From the NCBI GenBank assembly GCA_027864655.1, contig JAQAZG010000007.1, positions 62,001-126,000 on the forward strand: 64,000 nt of DNA, written 5' to 3'. Of this stretch, positions 34,387-42,972 are shown one piece after another. The position numbers were made by a program, and so were the translations under genes. Numbering within the stretch: the stretch's first letter is position 1; every line of letters begins with the position of its first letter. The notes beneath the pieces were generated by a model. The model did no database searches. It saw only the letters and a program-made list of their open reading frames with translations, and was not told the DNA's origin. This DNA is from Oleispirillum naphthae (GTDB taxonomy: Bacteria > Pseudomonadota > Alphaproteobacteria > Rhodospirillales > Rhodospirillaceae).

Positions 34387-35679
34387 TCACGGCCGCTGCG
34401 CGCTCTGCGCCTGGTCGAAGTAGCGGTCCACGGCGTGCGCCATCGACCCGGCCAGCCGGTCGCGGTAGCCCGCCTGCTGCAGCAGGCGGACTTCCTCGGA
34501 ATTGGAAAGATAGCCCATCTCCAGAAGCACCGAGGGAATGTCGGGGGCCTTGAGCACCGCGAACCCGGCGAAGCGGTGGGTGTTGTCCAGCGTGCGCACC
34601 TGGCGGCGCAGCTCGCCCACCGAAAGGGCGGCGAACTGTGCGGAGAGGTTCATCGATTCGCGCTGCGCCAGGTCGATGAGAATGCCGGTAACCTCCGGGC
34701 TCTCCTCGGAGAAGTCCATGCCGGAGATGATGTCCGCCTTGTTTTCCTTGTCGGCGAGCAGTCCCGCCTCCTTGTCCGAAGCGCGCTCCGACAGGGTGTA
34801 GATGGAAAGGCCGCGGGTGCTGCGGTTGGGGTTGCTGTCGGCATGCAGGGAGATGAACAAATCGCCGTGCGCGCGGCGCGCGATGGCGACGCGCTCGCGC
34901 AGGGGGATGAAGATGTCGCGGTCGCGGGTGAGCGCCACGGCATAGCGCCCGCCCTTCTCCAGCCGCGCCTTGAGCTGCCGCGCCATGGCCAGGGTGATGT
35001 GCTTCTCGTAGACGCCGTTCACGCCGATCGCGCCGGGATCGACGCCGCCGTGGCCGGGATCGATCACGATCACCGGCTTCGCGCCGCCGGCACGGCGCTC
35101 GCGCCCGTTGACCGCGGGTTCGGAGGCCTTGGCCGCCTGCGGCGCGCCGGGGTCGCGGCCGAGCCGCGTCATGAAGGCGTCGCGCGAGGTGGGACGCAGA
35201 TCGACGACGAAGCGCCAGCCGTAACCGCTCTGCGGCGGCAGGCTGAGGGTGCGCGCGATCTCGGCGGGGCCGGAAAGGTCGAGCACCAGGCGGAAGGTGC
35301 CGGGGCGGAAGAGGCCTGCGCGCAGACCGCGGATCAGGCCGGTGGGCGCGGGCATGCGCTCCGCCGCGACATGCCAGTCGAGATCGGGAAAATCGAAGAC
35401 GATGCGGTACGGGTCGGCGAGGTTGAAGGAGCTGTGCGACGGCGAAGCGGCAAGGTCGAGGACGAGGCGCGTCGCCTCCGCGCCGCCGCCCAGGCGCACC
35501 CCGGACACCGCGATCGGCGCGAGCGCGCGGGCGAGCGGCGCGCCGAGAAGGGAAAACGCCCCGGCGCCCAGCCCGGCAAGGGCAAAGGCGCGGCGCGACA
35601 CCTGCGGCCCGCGCGGGACGGCCTGCGGCGGTGCGGCGGTGCGGCGGTGCGGAGGCATACGTTCCTTCATGTCTTTCAT
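34387..35679 (-). CDS. amiC: N-acetylmuramoyl-L-alanine amidase, AmiC type
   Basis: Cleaves septal peptidoglycan during cell separation. 430 residues: an N-terminal region with a twin-arginine-like SRRAFALAGLGAGAFSLLG, an AMIN domain (about 55-160), and an Amidase_3 domain. Zinc and catalytic residues appear in VIDPGHGGVDPGA, YEKHIT, FISLHADSNPN and LLEMGYLSN. Tat export would match E. coli AmiC. First gene of an amiC-mrcA-prfB run. Confidence 0.95.
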   Translation of the reverse strand: MKDMKERMPPHRRTAAPPQAVPRGPQVSRRAFALAGLGAGAFSLLGAPLARALAPIAVSGVRLGGGAEATRLVLDLAASPSHSSFNLADPYRIVFDFPDLDWHVAAERMPAPTGLIRGLRAGLFRPGTFRLVLDLSGPAEIARTLSLPPQSGYGWRFVVDLRPTSRDAFMTRLGRDPGAPQAAKASEPAVNGRERRAGGAKPVIVIDPGHGGVDPGAIGVNGVYEKHITLAMARQLKARLEKGGRYAVALTRDRDIFIPLRERVAIARRAHGDLFISLHADSNPNRSTRGLSIYTLSERASDKEAGLLADKENKADIISGMDFSEESPEVTGILIDLAQRESMNLSAQFAALSVGELRRQVRTLDNTHRFAGFAVLKAPDIPSVLLEMGYLSNSEEVRLLQQAGYRDRLAGSMAHAVDRYFDQAQSAQRP

Positions 35680-35740
35680 CGCCGGGACAAGCAGTTAGAC
35701 CGAAAAGCTAACCCGAGGTCGTTCTCCAGCTTTCTAAAGT

Positions 35741-35767
35741 ATTATAAAATGCCGAGTCGCGATGCAA
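35741..35767 (-). promoter_or_regulatory. Candidate sigma-70 promoter for amiC
   Basis: On the minus strand TTGCAT (35767-35762), 15-bp spacer, TATAAT (35746-35741). The -10 is perfect; the spacer is 2 bp short of ideal. It lies 62 bp before the amiC ATG. Confidence 0.5.
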
Positions 35768-35874
35768 CCTTCGTTGCAGTATGCGGGCTTTTTTTACCTC
35801 TGCGTGGTGGTCCGGCCACACGCCTGGAGTCACCGGGTTTTCATGAAAGAAATTCTATGAATGCAATTGCGCCA

Positions 35875-35903
35875 TTGTCCTGACACGGTTTCAAGGCTAT
35901 CTT
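35875..35903 (+). promoter_or_regulatory. Candidate sigma-70 promoter for rne
   Basis: TTGTCC, 17-bp spacer, TATCTT. Spacing is ideal and both boxes are close to consensus. Transcription from here would give a leader of about 405 nt before rne. Confidence 0.5.
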
Positions 35904-36315
35904 TCGGCGCGGCGCAGGTTGCGAAGTCAACCGTCCGCGCGGCGCGGTTTCATTCCCGGTTGCCGCTCCGGATTTTCCGGAAGCGATGAACCGGCCACGA
36001 ATTCAAGGCGTTAGCCAAATTCTGGAACGGAATGGACCGCCGCGGAAGCGGACGGCGCGCATCCGGGGTTTTCGCCCCGGCCGCGCGGAGCTTCCGACGC
36101 TTCCGCCGCGCACATGGAACGCATGAACCGATTTGCCGGGACCAGAATGTCGATCGCCAAACCTCAACCGATTCACTCGGCTTTTTCGCTGGCCTCGACG
36201 CGACCGGACACCCAACGCCTGTCCATGACCGGCATATCCTTTGGAAACGAATACACACGCGCCGCGCCGCCGAAGGCGGCCTGCGGCGGCGTACAGTCTT
36301 GGAGCATCCCCCTTA
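35904..36315 (+). other. Long rne 5' leader, no gene
   Basis: About 410 bp between the candidate promoter and rne. No convincing coding region: the short open frames have no ribosome sites and no recognisable product. In E. coli the roughly 360-nt rne leader mediates feedback by RNase E itself; a comparable length here suggests, but does not prove, the same logic. Confidence 0.4.
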
Positions 36316-39024
36316 ATGGTCAAACGCATGTTGATCGACGCCACGCATCCGGAAGAGACGCGTGTGGTCGTCATGAATGGAACGCGGCTTGAGGAATTCG
36401 ACGTCGAGACCTCGACGAAGCACCAGATAAAAGGAAACGTCTACCTCGCCAAAGTCGTCCGGGTCGAACCCTCCCTGCAAGCCGCTTTCGTCGATTACGG
36501 CGGGAACCGTCACGGCTTCCTGGCGTTCAGCGAGGTTCACCCCGACTACTACCAGATTCCCGTCGCCGACCGGCAGCGCCTGATCGCCGAAGAGGCATCG
36601 CGGCCGCACGAGGAGTTGCACGAGGCGGAGTCCGCGCCCTCCGATGCGCCGGACGGCGCCGAAACCGAGGACGACGCGGAAGAAGCGGCGCAGACGGTGG
36701 AGCACCTGGGCGGAGACGACGCGGACGAAGCCTCCGCCTCGCGCGAGCGGCAGAGGCCCTATCGCCAGTACAAGATCCAGGAAGTCATCAAGCGCCGCCA
36801 GATTCTGCTGGTGCAGGTGGTCAAGGAGGAGCGCGGCAACAAGGGCGCGGCGCTCACCACCTACCTGTCGCTCGCCGGGCGCTATTGCGTATTGATGCCC
36901 AACACGCCGCGCGGCGGCGGGGTTTCGCGCAAGATCACCTCGGCCACCGACCGCCGCCGCCTCAAGGACATGATGAGCGTCCTCGACATCCCGGACGGCA
37001 TGGCGGTGATCGTGCGCACCGCGGGTTCGGAGCGCTCCAAGGCGGAGATCAAGCGCGACTACGAATACCTGCTGCGCACCTGGAGCGCGATCCGCACCCT
37101 GACCCTGGAATCCCGCGCCCCGGCGCTGGTCTATGAGGAAGCGACGCTGATCAAGCGGGCGATCCGCGACGTCTACGCCCGCGACATCGAGGAAGTTCTG
37201 GTGGAAGGCGACGAGGGCTACCGCATCGCCAAGGACTTCATGAAGGCGCTCACCCCCTCCCACGCCAAGAAGGTGCAGCCCTACAAGGACAGCCACATCA
37301 TGCCGCTGTTCCACCGCTATCAGGTGGAAAGCCAGCTGGAGGCGCTGCACAACATCCAGGTGACGCTGAAGTCCGGCGGCTACATCGTGATCAACCCGAC
37401 CGAGGCCCTGGTCTCCATCGACGTCAACTCCGGGCGCTCGACGCGGGAACGCAACATCGAGGAAACCGCGCTCAAGACCAACCTCGAAGCCTCGGACGAG
37501 ATCGCCCGCCAGTTGCGCCTGCGCGACCTCGCCGGCCTGGTGGTGATCGACTACATCGACATGGAGGACTCGAAGAACAACGCGGCGGTGGAACGCCGGC
37601 TGAAGGAGGCCCTGCGCTCCGACCGCGCCCGCATCCAGGTGGGGCGGATCAGCCCGTTCGGCCTGATGGAGCTGTCGCGCCAGCGCCTGCGCCCGAGCTT
37701 CGTCGAAAACTCCTACGTGGTCTGCCCGCACTGCAAGGGCTCGGGGATGATCCGCTCGACGGAATCCGAGGTGGTGCGCATCCTGCGCGTCATCGAGGAG
37801 GAAGGCGTGCGCCGCCGCTCCGCCGAGATCGCGGTGACGGTGCCGATCGCCGTGGCGCTCTACATTCTCAACCAGAAGCGCGCGGCGCTGGCGGAAATCG
37901 AAGCGCGCTACGGCTTCTCGGTGACGGTCAACGGTTCCGAGACGATGATCCTGGGCGAGGTGACGCTGGACCGCCTGCGCGCGCTGACCAAGGCGGAGAG
38001 CGACGCGCTGATCCCGGCGCCGTCCGAGCCGCAGCCGGTGGAAGCCGACGACGAGTTGCCGGAGGAAGAGGACGAGGAAGAAGAGGACGACGACGACGAC
38101 GACGAAGAGGAAGACGGCGCCGCTCCGTCCGCCTCCGATGACGCGCAGAAGGACGGCGCGAAGAAGAAGCGCCGCCGCCGCAAGCGCCGCAGCAAGCGCC
38201 CGGCGGGCGAAGGCGGCGAAAGCGAGGCCTCCTCCTCCTCCGCCCTCGCGGTCAACGAGAACGGCACCGTGGCGGTCTCCGACGACGAGGCGGATGCGGC
38301 GGAACCCCTGCCCGCAGCGCCGGAAGGCGAAAACGGCGAACAGTTGAAAAAGTCGCGCCGCCGCGGCCGCCGCGGGGGCCGCCGCCGCAACCGCGCGCCC
38401 AACCAGCAGAACCTGACGGTGGAAGAGGTCAACGACATCCTCTCCGACGATGCCGCCGCCGAGGACACCGACACCGTCGCCCTGATCGTGGATGCGGCCG
38501 TGCCGGAAGCCGTGGAGGCGGAAGCCGCGCCGGAAGCCGTGGAGGCGGAAGCCGCGCCGGAAACGCCTGCCGCCGAGGCCGCGCCGGAGGCGGAGGCCGA
38601 AAAGCCGAAGCCGAAGCGCACCCGCAAGCCCGCCGCAAAGAAGGCGAAGGCGGAGGAAACCGCGCCCGCCGCCGAGGCCGCGCCGGAGGCGGAAGCCGAG
38701 AAACCGAAGCCGAAGCGCACCCGCAAGCCCGCCGCGAAAAAGGCGAAGGCGGCGGAGACGGCCCCCGGCGAGACCACGGTGATCCCGATCTCGGTGGCCG
38801 AGGAGGAAGCGCCCGCCGCGCCCGAACCGGAACCCGCCCCTGTGGCGGTGGCGGAAGCCGCGCCGGAGCCGGAGCCCACCCCCGTGCCGGTGGCCGCGCC
38901 GGAGCCGGAGCCGGAAGCCGCGCCCGAACCGGCAGTTGCGCCGGTGGCCGCGCCGGAGCCGGTGGCGGAGGCCGCGCCGGAAACCCCGGCTTCCCCGCCG
39001 CGCAAGGGCTGGTGGAGCCGCTGA
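36316..39024 (+). CDS. rne: Ribonuclease E
   Basis: Main endoribonuclease of mRNA decay and rRNA/tRNA processing, scaffold of the degradosome. 902 residues from MVKRMLIDATHPEET. The S1 domain (about 35-170) carries an acidic insertion (roughly 95-155). The DNase I-like catalytic domain shows SIDVNSGRST and RDLAGLVVIDYIDM, and the zinc-link is VCPHCKGSG. After about residue 570 the protein turns into acidic and basic low-complexity sequence, with two Arg-rich blocks and a tandem 33-residue repeat. I chose the ATG at 36316 by alignment to alphaproteobacterial N-termini. Confidence 0.96.
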   Translation: MVKRMLIDATHPEETRVVVMNGTRLEEFDVETSTKHQIKGNVYLAKVVRVEPSLQAAFVDYGGNRHGFLAFSEVHPDYYQIPVADRQRLIAEEASRPHEELHEAESAPSDAPDGAETEDDAEEAAQTVEHLGGDDADEASASRERQRPYRQYKIQEVIKRRQILLVQVVKEERGNKGAALTTYLSLAGRYCVLMPNTPRGGGVSRKITSATDRRRLKDMMSVLDIPDGMAVIVRTAGSERSKAEIKRDYEYLLRTWSAIRTLTLESRAPALVYEEATLIKRAIRDVYARDIEEVLVEGDEGYRIAKDFMKALTPSHAKKVQPYKDSHIMPLFHRYQVESQLEALHNIQVTLKSGGYIVINPTEALVSIDVNSGRSTRERNIEETALKTNLEASDEIARQLRLRDLAGLVVIDYIDMEDSKNNAAVERRLKEALRSDRARIQVGRISPFGLMELSRQRLRPSFVENSYVVCPHCKGSGMIRSTESEVVRILRVIEEEGVRRRSAEIAVTVPIAVALYILNQKRAALAEIEARYGFSVTVNGSETMILGEVTLDRLRALTKAESDALIPAPSEPQPVEADDELPEEEDEEEEDDDDDDEEEDGAAPSASDDAQKDGAKKKRRRRKRRSKRPAGEGGESEASSSSALAVNENGTVAVSDDEADAAEPLPAAPEGENGEQLKKSRRRGRRGGRRRNRAPNQQNLTVEEVNDILSDDAAAEDTDTVALIVDAAVPEAVEAEAAPEAVEAEAAPETPAAEAAPEAEAEKPKPKRTRKPAAKKAKAEETAPAAEAAPEAEAEKPKPKRTRKPAAKKAKAAETAPGETTVIPISVAEEEAPAAPEPEPAPVAVAEAAPEPEPTPVPVAAPEPEPEAAPEPAVAPVAAPEPVAEAAPETPASPPRKGWWSR
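38572..38769 (+). repeat. Tandem 99-bp repeat inside rne
   Basis: Two nearly identical 99-bp units (38572-38670, 38671-38769) encode 33 residues each, centred on EAEKPKPKRTRKPAAKKAKA. This basic Lys/Arg block in the disordered tail is a likely RNA-binding segment that has been duplicated. Confidence 0.85.
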
Positions 39025-39045
39025 GCGCGGCTTGGCGAAAGAACG

Positions 39046-39074
39046 AAGGGCGGCGGATGATCCGCCGCCCTTTC
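39046..39074 (+). terminator. Intrinsic terminator after rne
   Basis: AAGGGCGGCGGA, loop TGA, TCCGCCGCCCTT followed by TCC: a perfect 12-bp stem 21 bp past the rne stop. Confidence 0.8.
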
Positions 39075-39139
39075 CGTTTGCGCCTTGCAACGGCGGCGGC
39101 GCGGTCCGATCTAGACGAAGGCATGCATTCGAGGTTCCC

Positions 39140-39478
39140 ATGACCCTGGCGCATCTCTACCTGGCTCTCGCCATCGTCTGCGAGGTGGCGGGCACCGCCT
39201 GCCTCAAGCTCACCCACGGCTTCACCCGCCCGCTGCCCAGCCTTTTGGTCGCCGCGGGCTACGTCGCCGCGGTCTACTTCATGACGCTGAGCATCCGCAG
39301 CCTGCCGGTCGGCTTCGTCTATGCGGTGTGGGCCGGGGTGGGCATCGTGGTCATCGCCCTGCTCGGCGTCGTGTTCTACGGCGAGCCGGTGGACCTGCCC
39401 GGCATTGCGGGCATCGCCCTCATCGTTTCCGGCGTGGTCACCCTCAACGCCTTTTCCCGCATGGGGGGCCACGGATGA
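39140..39478 (+). CDS. Small multidrug resistance (SMR) family transporter
   Basis: 112-residue four-helix membrane protein. The membrane-embedded glutamate is Glu15 in AIVCEVAGTACLKLT, equivalent to EmrE Glu14, and VYAVWAGVGIVVIALLG is the third-helix signature. It may export quaternary amines, guanidinium or other cations by proton antiport; the subgroup cannot be told by eye. GAGG lies 5 bases before the ATG. Its stop overlaps the start of the lipocalin gene (ATGA). Confidence 0.92.
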   Translation: MTLAHLYLALAIVCEVAGTACLKLTHGFTRPLPSLLVAAGYVAAVYFMTLSIRSLPVGFVYAVWAGVGIVVIALLGVVFYGEPVDLPGIAGIALIVSGVVTLNAFSRMGGHG

Positions 39479-40011
39479 AGCGCCTGCTCGCCCCCCTCCT
39501 CGCCTGCCTCTCCCCGCTGCTCTCCGCCTGCACCGGCAGCCCGGAAGGCGTCGCCCCGGTCACCGGCTTCGAGGCCGACCGCTACCTCGGCACATGGCAC
39601 GAGGTCGCCCGCCTCGACCACCGCTTCGAGCGCGGCCTGATCGCCGTCACCGCCGCCTATTCGCGCAACCCGGACGGCAGCATCAAGGTGGTCAACCGCG
39701 GCTTCGACCCCCAGAAATGCGCCTGGCGGGAGGCGGTGGGCCGCGCCAAGTTCATGGCCGACCCGGCCACCGCCCACCTCGCGGTCAGCTTCTTCGGCCC
39801 GTTCTACGGCGGCTACACGGTGTTCGAACTGGACAAGGAGGCCTACGCCTGGGCCGCGGTCGCCGGGCCGAGCCGCGACTACCTGTGGATTCTCGCCCGC
39901 GACCCGGCGCTCGACGAAGGCGTGCGCGACCGCCTGATCGCGCGCGCCCGCGAACGCGGCTTCCCCACCGAAGGCCTGATCCTGGTCGAACGGGAGCTGC
40001 CGCCATGCTGA
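39475..40011 (+). CDS. blc: Bacterial lipocalin, outer-membrane lipoprotein
   Basis: 178 residues. A lipoprotein signal ends in LLSAC (lipobox). The lipocalin motif is EADRYLGTWHEVARLDHRFERG-like (GTW at the barrel entrance), and the third motif is in DYLWILARDP. Blc proteins bind fatty acids or lysophospholipids at the outer membrane. It overlaps the SMR gene by 4 bp and the next small lipoprotein gene by 7 bp, so all three are coupled. Confidence 0.92.
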   Translation: MKRLLAPLLACLSPLLSACTGSPEGVAPVTGFEADRYLGTWHEVARLDHRFERGLIAVTAAYSRNPDGSIKVVNRGFDPQKCAWREAVGRAKFMADPATAHLAVSFFGPFYGGYTVFELDKEAYAWAAVAGPSRDYLWILARDPALDEGVRDRLIARARERGFPTEGLILVERELPPC

Positions 40012-40421
40012 GCCTGCGCCGCCTTCTTCCCCTCGCCTGCCTCGCCGTGGGGCTCGCCGCGTGCGCCGACTTCTCGCGCCTCGATGCGGGCCTCTCGGGG
40101 CTGGAAGGCCGCCACCGCGAGGACGCGATGCGCATCCTCGGCTTCCCCAACGCACTCAAGAAGCTCGACGGCAGGGACGTCTACATCTGGACCACCGGCG
40201 AGGTGGGGGAAACCCCACCGGTGGCCGATTCCTGCGGCGACCGCTACGGCGGCGGCATCGCGGCGACGCACTGCATCGCCGCGCCCGCCTGGTTCCGCGA
40301 GCGCCACTGCACCATCCGCATCACCAGCGACGCCAAGGGCATCATCACCTCGGCCAGCCGCGACGGCGATTCCCGCACCTGCGGCCGCTACGCCCGCAAG
40401 TTCGCCCCGCCGCCGCGCTGA
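40005..40421 (+). CDS. Small lipoprotein, unknown function
   Basis: 138 residues. Signal MLSLRRLLPLACLAVGL then lipobox LAAC. The mature part has GRHREDAMRILGFPNALKKL followed by DVYIWTT, which recalls the SmpA/OmlA-like fold in which a short helix-strand unit senses envelope partners, but the resemblance is weak. Four mature-part cysteines (SCGD, THCI, RHC, RTCG) could form disulfides. It overlaps the lipocalin gene and abuts the convergent sdaA stop with no spacer. Confidence 0.75.
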   Translation: MLSLRRLLPLACLAVGLAACADFSRLDAGLSGLEGRHREDAMRILGFPNALKKLDGRDVYIWTTGEVGETPPVADSCGDRYGGGIAATHCIAAPAWFRERHCTIRITSDAKGIITSASRDGDSRTCGRYARKFAPPPR

Positions 40422-41843
40422 TCAGCACTCCACGACGTTGGCGGCCAGCCCGCCGAGGCCGGTCTCCTTGTATTTCTTGCGCATGTCGCGGCCGGTCTGG
40501 CGCATCGTCTCGATCACCGCATCGAGGGAGACGACGTGCGTGCCGTCGCCGCTCAGCGCCAGATACGCCGCGTTGATCGCCTTCACCGCGCCCATGGTGT
40601 TGCGCTCGATGCAGGGAATCTGCACCAGCCCGCCGATCGGGTCGCAGGTGAGCCCGAGGTTGTGCTCCATGCCGATCTCCGCCGCGTTCTCGATCTGCGC
40701 GTTGCTGCCGCCGAGCACCGCGCACAGGGCGGCGGCGGCCATCGAGCACGCCACCCCCACCTCCCCCTGGCAGCCCATCTCCGCGGCGGAGATGGAGGCG
40801 CGCTTCTTGTAGAGGAAGCCCACCGCCGCGGCGGTGAGCAGAAAGGTGCGGATGCCCGCCGCATCCGCGCCGGGCACGGTGCGCTCGTAATAGCGCATCA
40901 CCGCGGGGAGAACGCCCGCCGCGCCGTTGGTCGGCGCGGTGACGACGCGGCCGCCCGCCGCGTTCTCCTCGTTGACCGCCAGCGCCCACAGGCTCACCCA
41001 CTCGAACATCGCCTGCGGCTCGCCGGAATTGAGGCCGGAGAGCGCCTCGAACATGCGCCTCGCCCGCCGCCGCACCCGCAACCCGCCGGGCAGTTCCCCC
41101 TCGGCGCGGCAACCGCGCTCGATGCACGCCGACATCGCCCGGTGCACCGCATCGAGAAACGCCTCGGTCTCGGCACGCGGGCGGAAGGAATCCTCGTTCG
41201 CCGCCATCAGCCCGGCGATGGAAAGACCGCTGCGCTCCCCCTCCGCCAGCATTTCGGCGGCGGAGGAAAACACGTGCGGCAGAACCGTCTGATGGTCCGG
41301 CGGCTGCGCCCCCGCGGCGAGAACCGCGCCGCCGCCGATGGAGTGATAGACCCGCTCCACCGCCTCGCCGTCCGCGCGTTCGGCGCGGAAGGCCAGGGTG
41401 TTGGCATGGCCGGGGTGGAACGCGTCGCGGCGGAACACGATGTCCCGCTCCGGCGCGAAAGCCACCTCCGCGCCGCCGCAGAGGGAGAGCCGCCCCGCCG
41501 CCGCCACGCGGGCGAGAATCCCCGGCGCCGCATCGGGGTCCACCCCTTCCGGCGTTTCGCCCATCAGGCCGAGAATCACCGCACCGTCGGTGCCGTGGCC
41601 CTTGCCGGTGAGCGCAAGCGAGCCGAACAGCGTACAGCCGAGGGAAACCACCGCCGCCCCCGGTAGGGCGGCCACCTCCCGCGCGAACGCCCGCGCCGCG
41701 CGCATCGGCCCCACGGTGTGGGAACTCGAAGGCCCGATGCCGATGGTGTAAAGGTCGGTGACGCTGAGCGCACCCATCCGCGCGGCGCGCGCATTCACGC
41801 CGCGGGAGGAGGCACGCCCGGGACTCCGCGTGTCTGATGTCAT
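40422..41843 (-). CDS. sdaA: L-serine ammonia-lyase (4Fe-4S type)
   Basis: Deaminates L-serine to pyruvate and ammonia. 473 residues. N-terminal domain motif [17 protein letters not shown]; the C-terminal catalytic domain carries cluster cysteines in [17 protein letters not shown] and LTCDPIGG, and ends GLAANVVEC, where the conserved C-terminal cysteine acts as a tail ligand. I use the ATG at 41843; a later ATG at 41777 would match typical N-termini more closely but has no ribosome site. It lies behind a tandem glycine riboswitch. Confidence 0.96.
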   Translation of the reverse strand: MTSDTRSPGRASSRGVNARAARMGALSVTDLYTIGIGPSSSHTVGPMRAARAFAREVAALPGAAVVSLGCTLFGSLALTGKGHGTDGAVILGLMGETPEGVDPDAAPGILARVAAAGRLSLCGGAEVAFAPERDIVFRRDAFHPGHANTLAFRAERADGEAVERVYHSIGGGAVLAAGAQPPDHQTVLPHVFSSAAEMLAEGERSGLSIAGLMAANEDSFRPRAETEAFLDAVHRAMSACIERGCRAEGELPGGLRVRRRARRMFEALSGLNSGEPQAMFEWVSLWALAVNEENAAGGRVVTAPTNGAAGVLPAVMRYYERTVPGADAAGIRTFLLTAAAVGFLYKKRASISAAEMGCQGEVGVACSMAAAALCAVLGGSNAQIENAAEIGMEHNLGLTCDPIGGLVQIPCIERNTMGAVKAINAAYLALSGDGTHVVSLDAVIETMRQTGRDMRKKYKETGLGGLAANVVEC

Positions 41844-41879
41844 GGCACACCCCGGAAAAAAGACGGTTGATCCTGTGCC

Positions 41880-42039
41880 CCTTCTGTCGGTTTGCCTGAG
41901 CTCGTTAAGCCTTCGGCGGGCACCCGCGCCAATGCGCATGCCGCTCTCCAGAAGTTCGCCGCGATACGGTCCTTTTGCCTGAGAGTTTCCGGGGCGGTTG
42001 CTCCTTCGGCGGCGGCGCATGGCCGCTCTCTCCCGTATC
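41880..42039 (-). promoter_or_regulatory. Tandem glycine riboswitch before sdaA
   Basis: Minus strand. Aptamer 1 (about 42039-41963) is enclosed by GATACGG/CCGTATC and contains GGGAGAGAGC, GCCGCCGAAGGAGCAA and AACTCTCAGGCAAAAGGACC. Aptamer 2 (about 41952-41882) has TTCTGGAGAGCGGC, GCCGAAGG and GCTCAGGCAAACCGACAGAA. The paired GCCGAAGG and CTCAGGCAAA(A)GGAC blocks are the glycine-aptamer signature, and two in tandem is the common architecture. The sdaA ATG follows 37 nt after the second aptamer, and GGCACA near its end could pair with UGUGCC right before that ATG. Confidence 0.92.
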
Positions 42040-42232
42040 GACCATGCCAGGATACGTTTTCCGCGGCGGGAAGACAAAAACTTTGCGGAGAGAAGGGCCT
42101 CAGCCTGGTTTTGCCAACGAATGGAAGGCCGGGGACTCCCCCGTCACCATGGTTTTGCCCGAAAAACGGGTCTATAGTTCATCCTCATGTGCTTAGGTTG
42201 CATTTCCTTCCCCGGAAACAATGGAGGCCGTG

Positions 42233-42721
42233 ATGCGGCATGAGGCGATAGGGGTCGTGGTGGCGTGTTGCGGATTGGCGGGATGCGCGGGATACGGTTT
42301 CCACGAGACGCCGCGCGAGGGCGGCCTCACCTATTGGGAAACCGCGCCCTTCCTCGTCGTCGCCACCGAGGCGGATTGCAAACAGACGCTCACCGTCATG
42401 TCCATGCCGGCGCGTCCGCGCTCGGTCAGCCTGAATTCCGGCTACGGCTCGGCGGAACTCAACATCGCCTTCAAGGACGGCACGATCACCCAGATCGGCC
42501 AGAAGACCGACACCAAGATTCCCGAAACCCTCACCCAGATCGCCGGTCTGACCACCGCCTACGCCAAGCTGAAGGAGGTGACCCTCACCAAATCCGCCGC
42601 ACCGGCGCAACGCGCCGCGACCTGCCCGGTCAGCACCGCCGTCTACGCGATCGACGCCTCGTCCGGCACATTGACGTTCACCCAGGTCCTGCAAACCGCC
42701 CCGGTCGCCGTCACGCGTTAA
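42233..42721 (+). CDS. Small lipoprotein, unknown function
   Basis: 162 residues. MRHEAIGVVVACCGLAGC gives a lipoprotein signal with lipobox LAGC. The mature protein shows no domain I know; it contains a Cys at about residue 50 and another near 132. I start at the ATG at 42233 because GGAGG lies 6 bases upstream; the ATG at 42221 is less likely. It is divergent from the sdaA riboswitch and stands alone. Confidence 0.72.
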   Translation: MRHEAIGVVVACCGLAGCAGYGFHETPREGGLTYWETAPFLVVATEADCKQTLTVMSMPARPRSVSLNSGYGSAELNIAFKDGTITQIGQKTDTKIPETLTQIAGLTTAYAKLKEVTLTKSAAPAQRAATCPVSTAVYAIDASSGTLTFTQVLQTAPVAVTR

Positions 42722-42727
42722 CTGCCG

Positions 42728-42911
42728 AAAAAACCAAAACTTCGCGGAGGGTCGCGGACCCTCCGCGCCTCCCCCTACTTTTTTCGCCGCGCAGCGGCAA
42801 CCGACCCCCACGCCGCGTGCGACTCTCTCGCGCTTCGCACAAAAACCAAGTCATGGGGTCAAGGGGCCCTCCTGCCCCTTGCATGCCTGGGCAGAGCCCG
42901 GCCTGGTTTTT
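42728..42911. repeat. Mosaic intergenic repeat, copy C
   Basis: AAAAAACCAAAACTTCG then hairpin CGCGGAGGG...CCCTCCGCG, a diverged core GCGCTTCGCACAAAAACCAA in forward orientation, then GGGGTCAAGGGGCC...CCCCTTGC and GCAGAGCCCGGCCTGGTTTTT. The ends form imperfect terminal inverted repeats (AAAAACCA / TGGTTTTT). Located between a lipoprotein gene and the gatB terminator. Confidence 0.75.
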
Positions 42912-42921
42912 CCCGCCAAGC

Positions 42922-42950
42922 AAAAAGCCGGAGCTTTCGCCCCGGCCTTT
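42922..42950 (-). terminator. Intrinsic terminator after gatB
   Basis: On the minus strand GGCCGGGGC, GAAA tetraloop, GCTCCGGC and TTTTT, starting 23 bp past the gatB stop. Confidence 0.85.
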
Positions 42951-42972
42951 CGTGTGTCCGTCTGCGGCTGGG

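Noticed and set aside
34245-34553. Small plus-strand frame between mrcA and amiC
   Set aside because: Basic shadow composition, no ribosome site, overlaps amiC end.
35755-35800. Rho-independent terminator or small RNA near 35760 (TGCAAC/GTTGCA hairpin then T7)
   Set aside because: The T-run is about 12 bases from a weak 6-bp stem, and the same bases serve better as the -35 region of the amiC promoter.
36313-39141. 942-codon minus-strand frame opposite rne
   Set aside because: Exact antisense of rne with Arg/Gly/His-rich shadow composition and no ribosome site.
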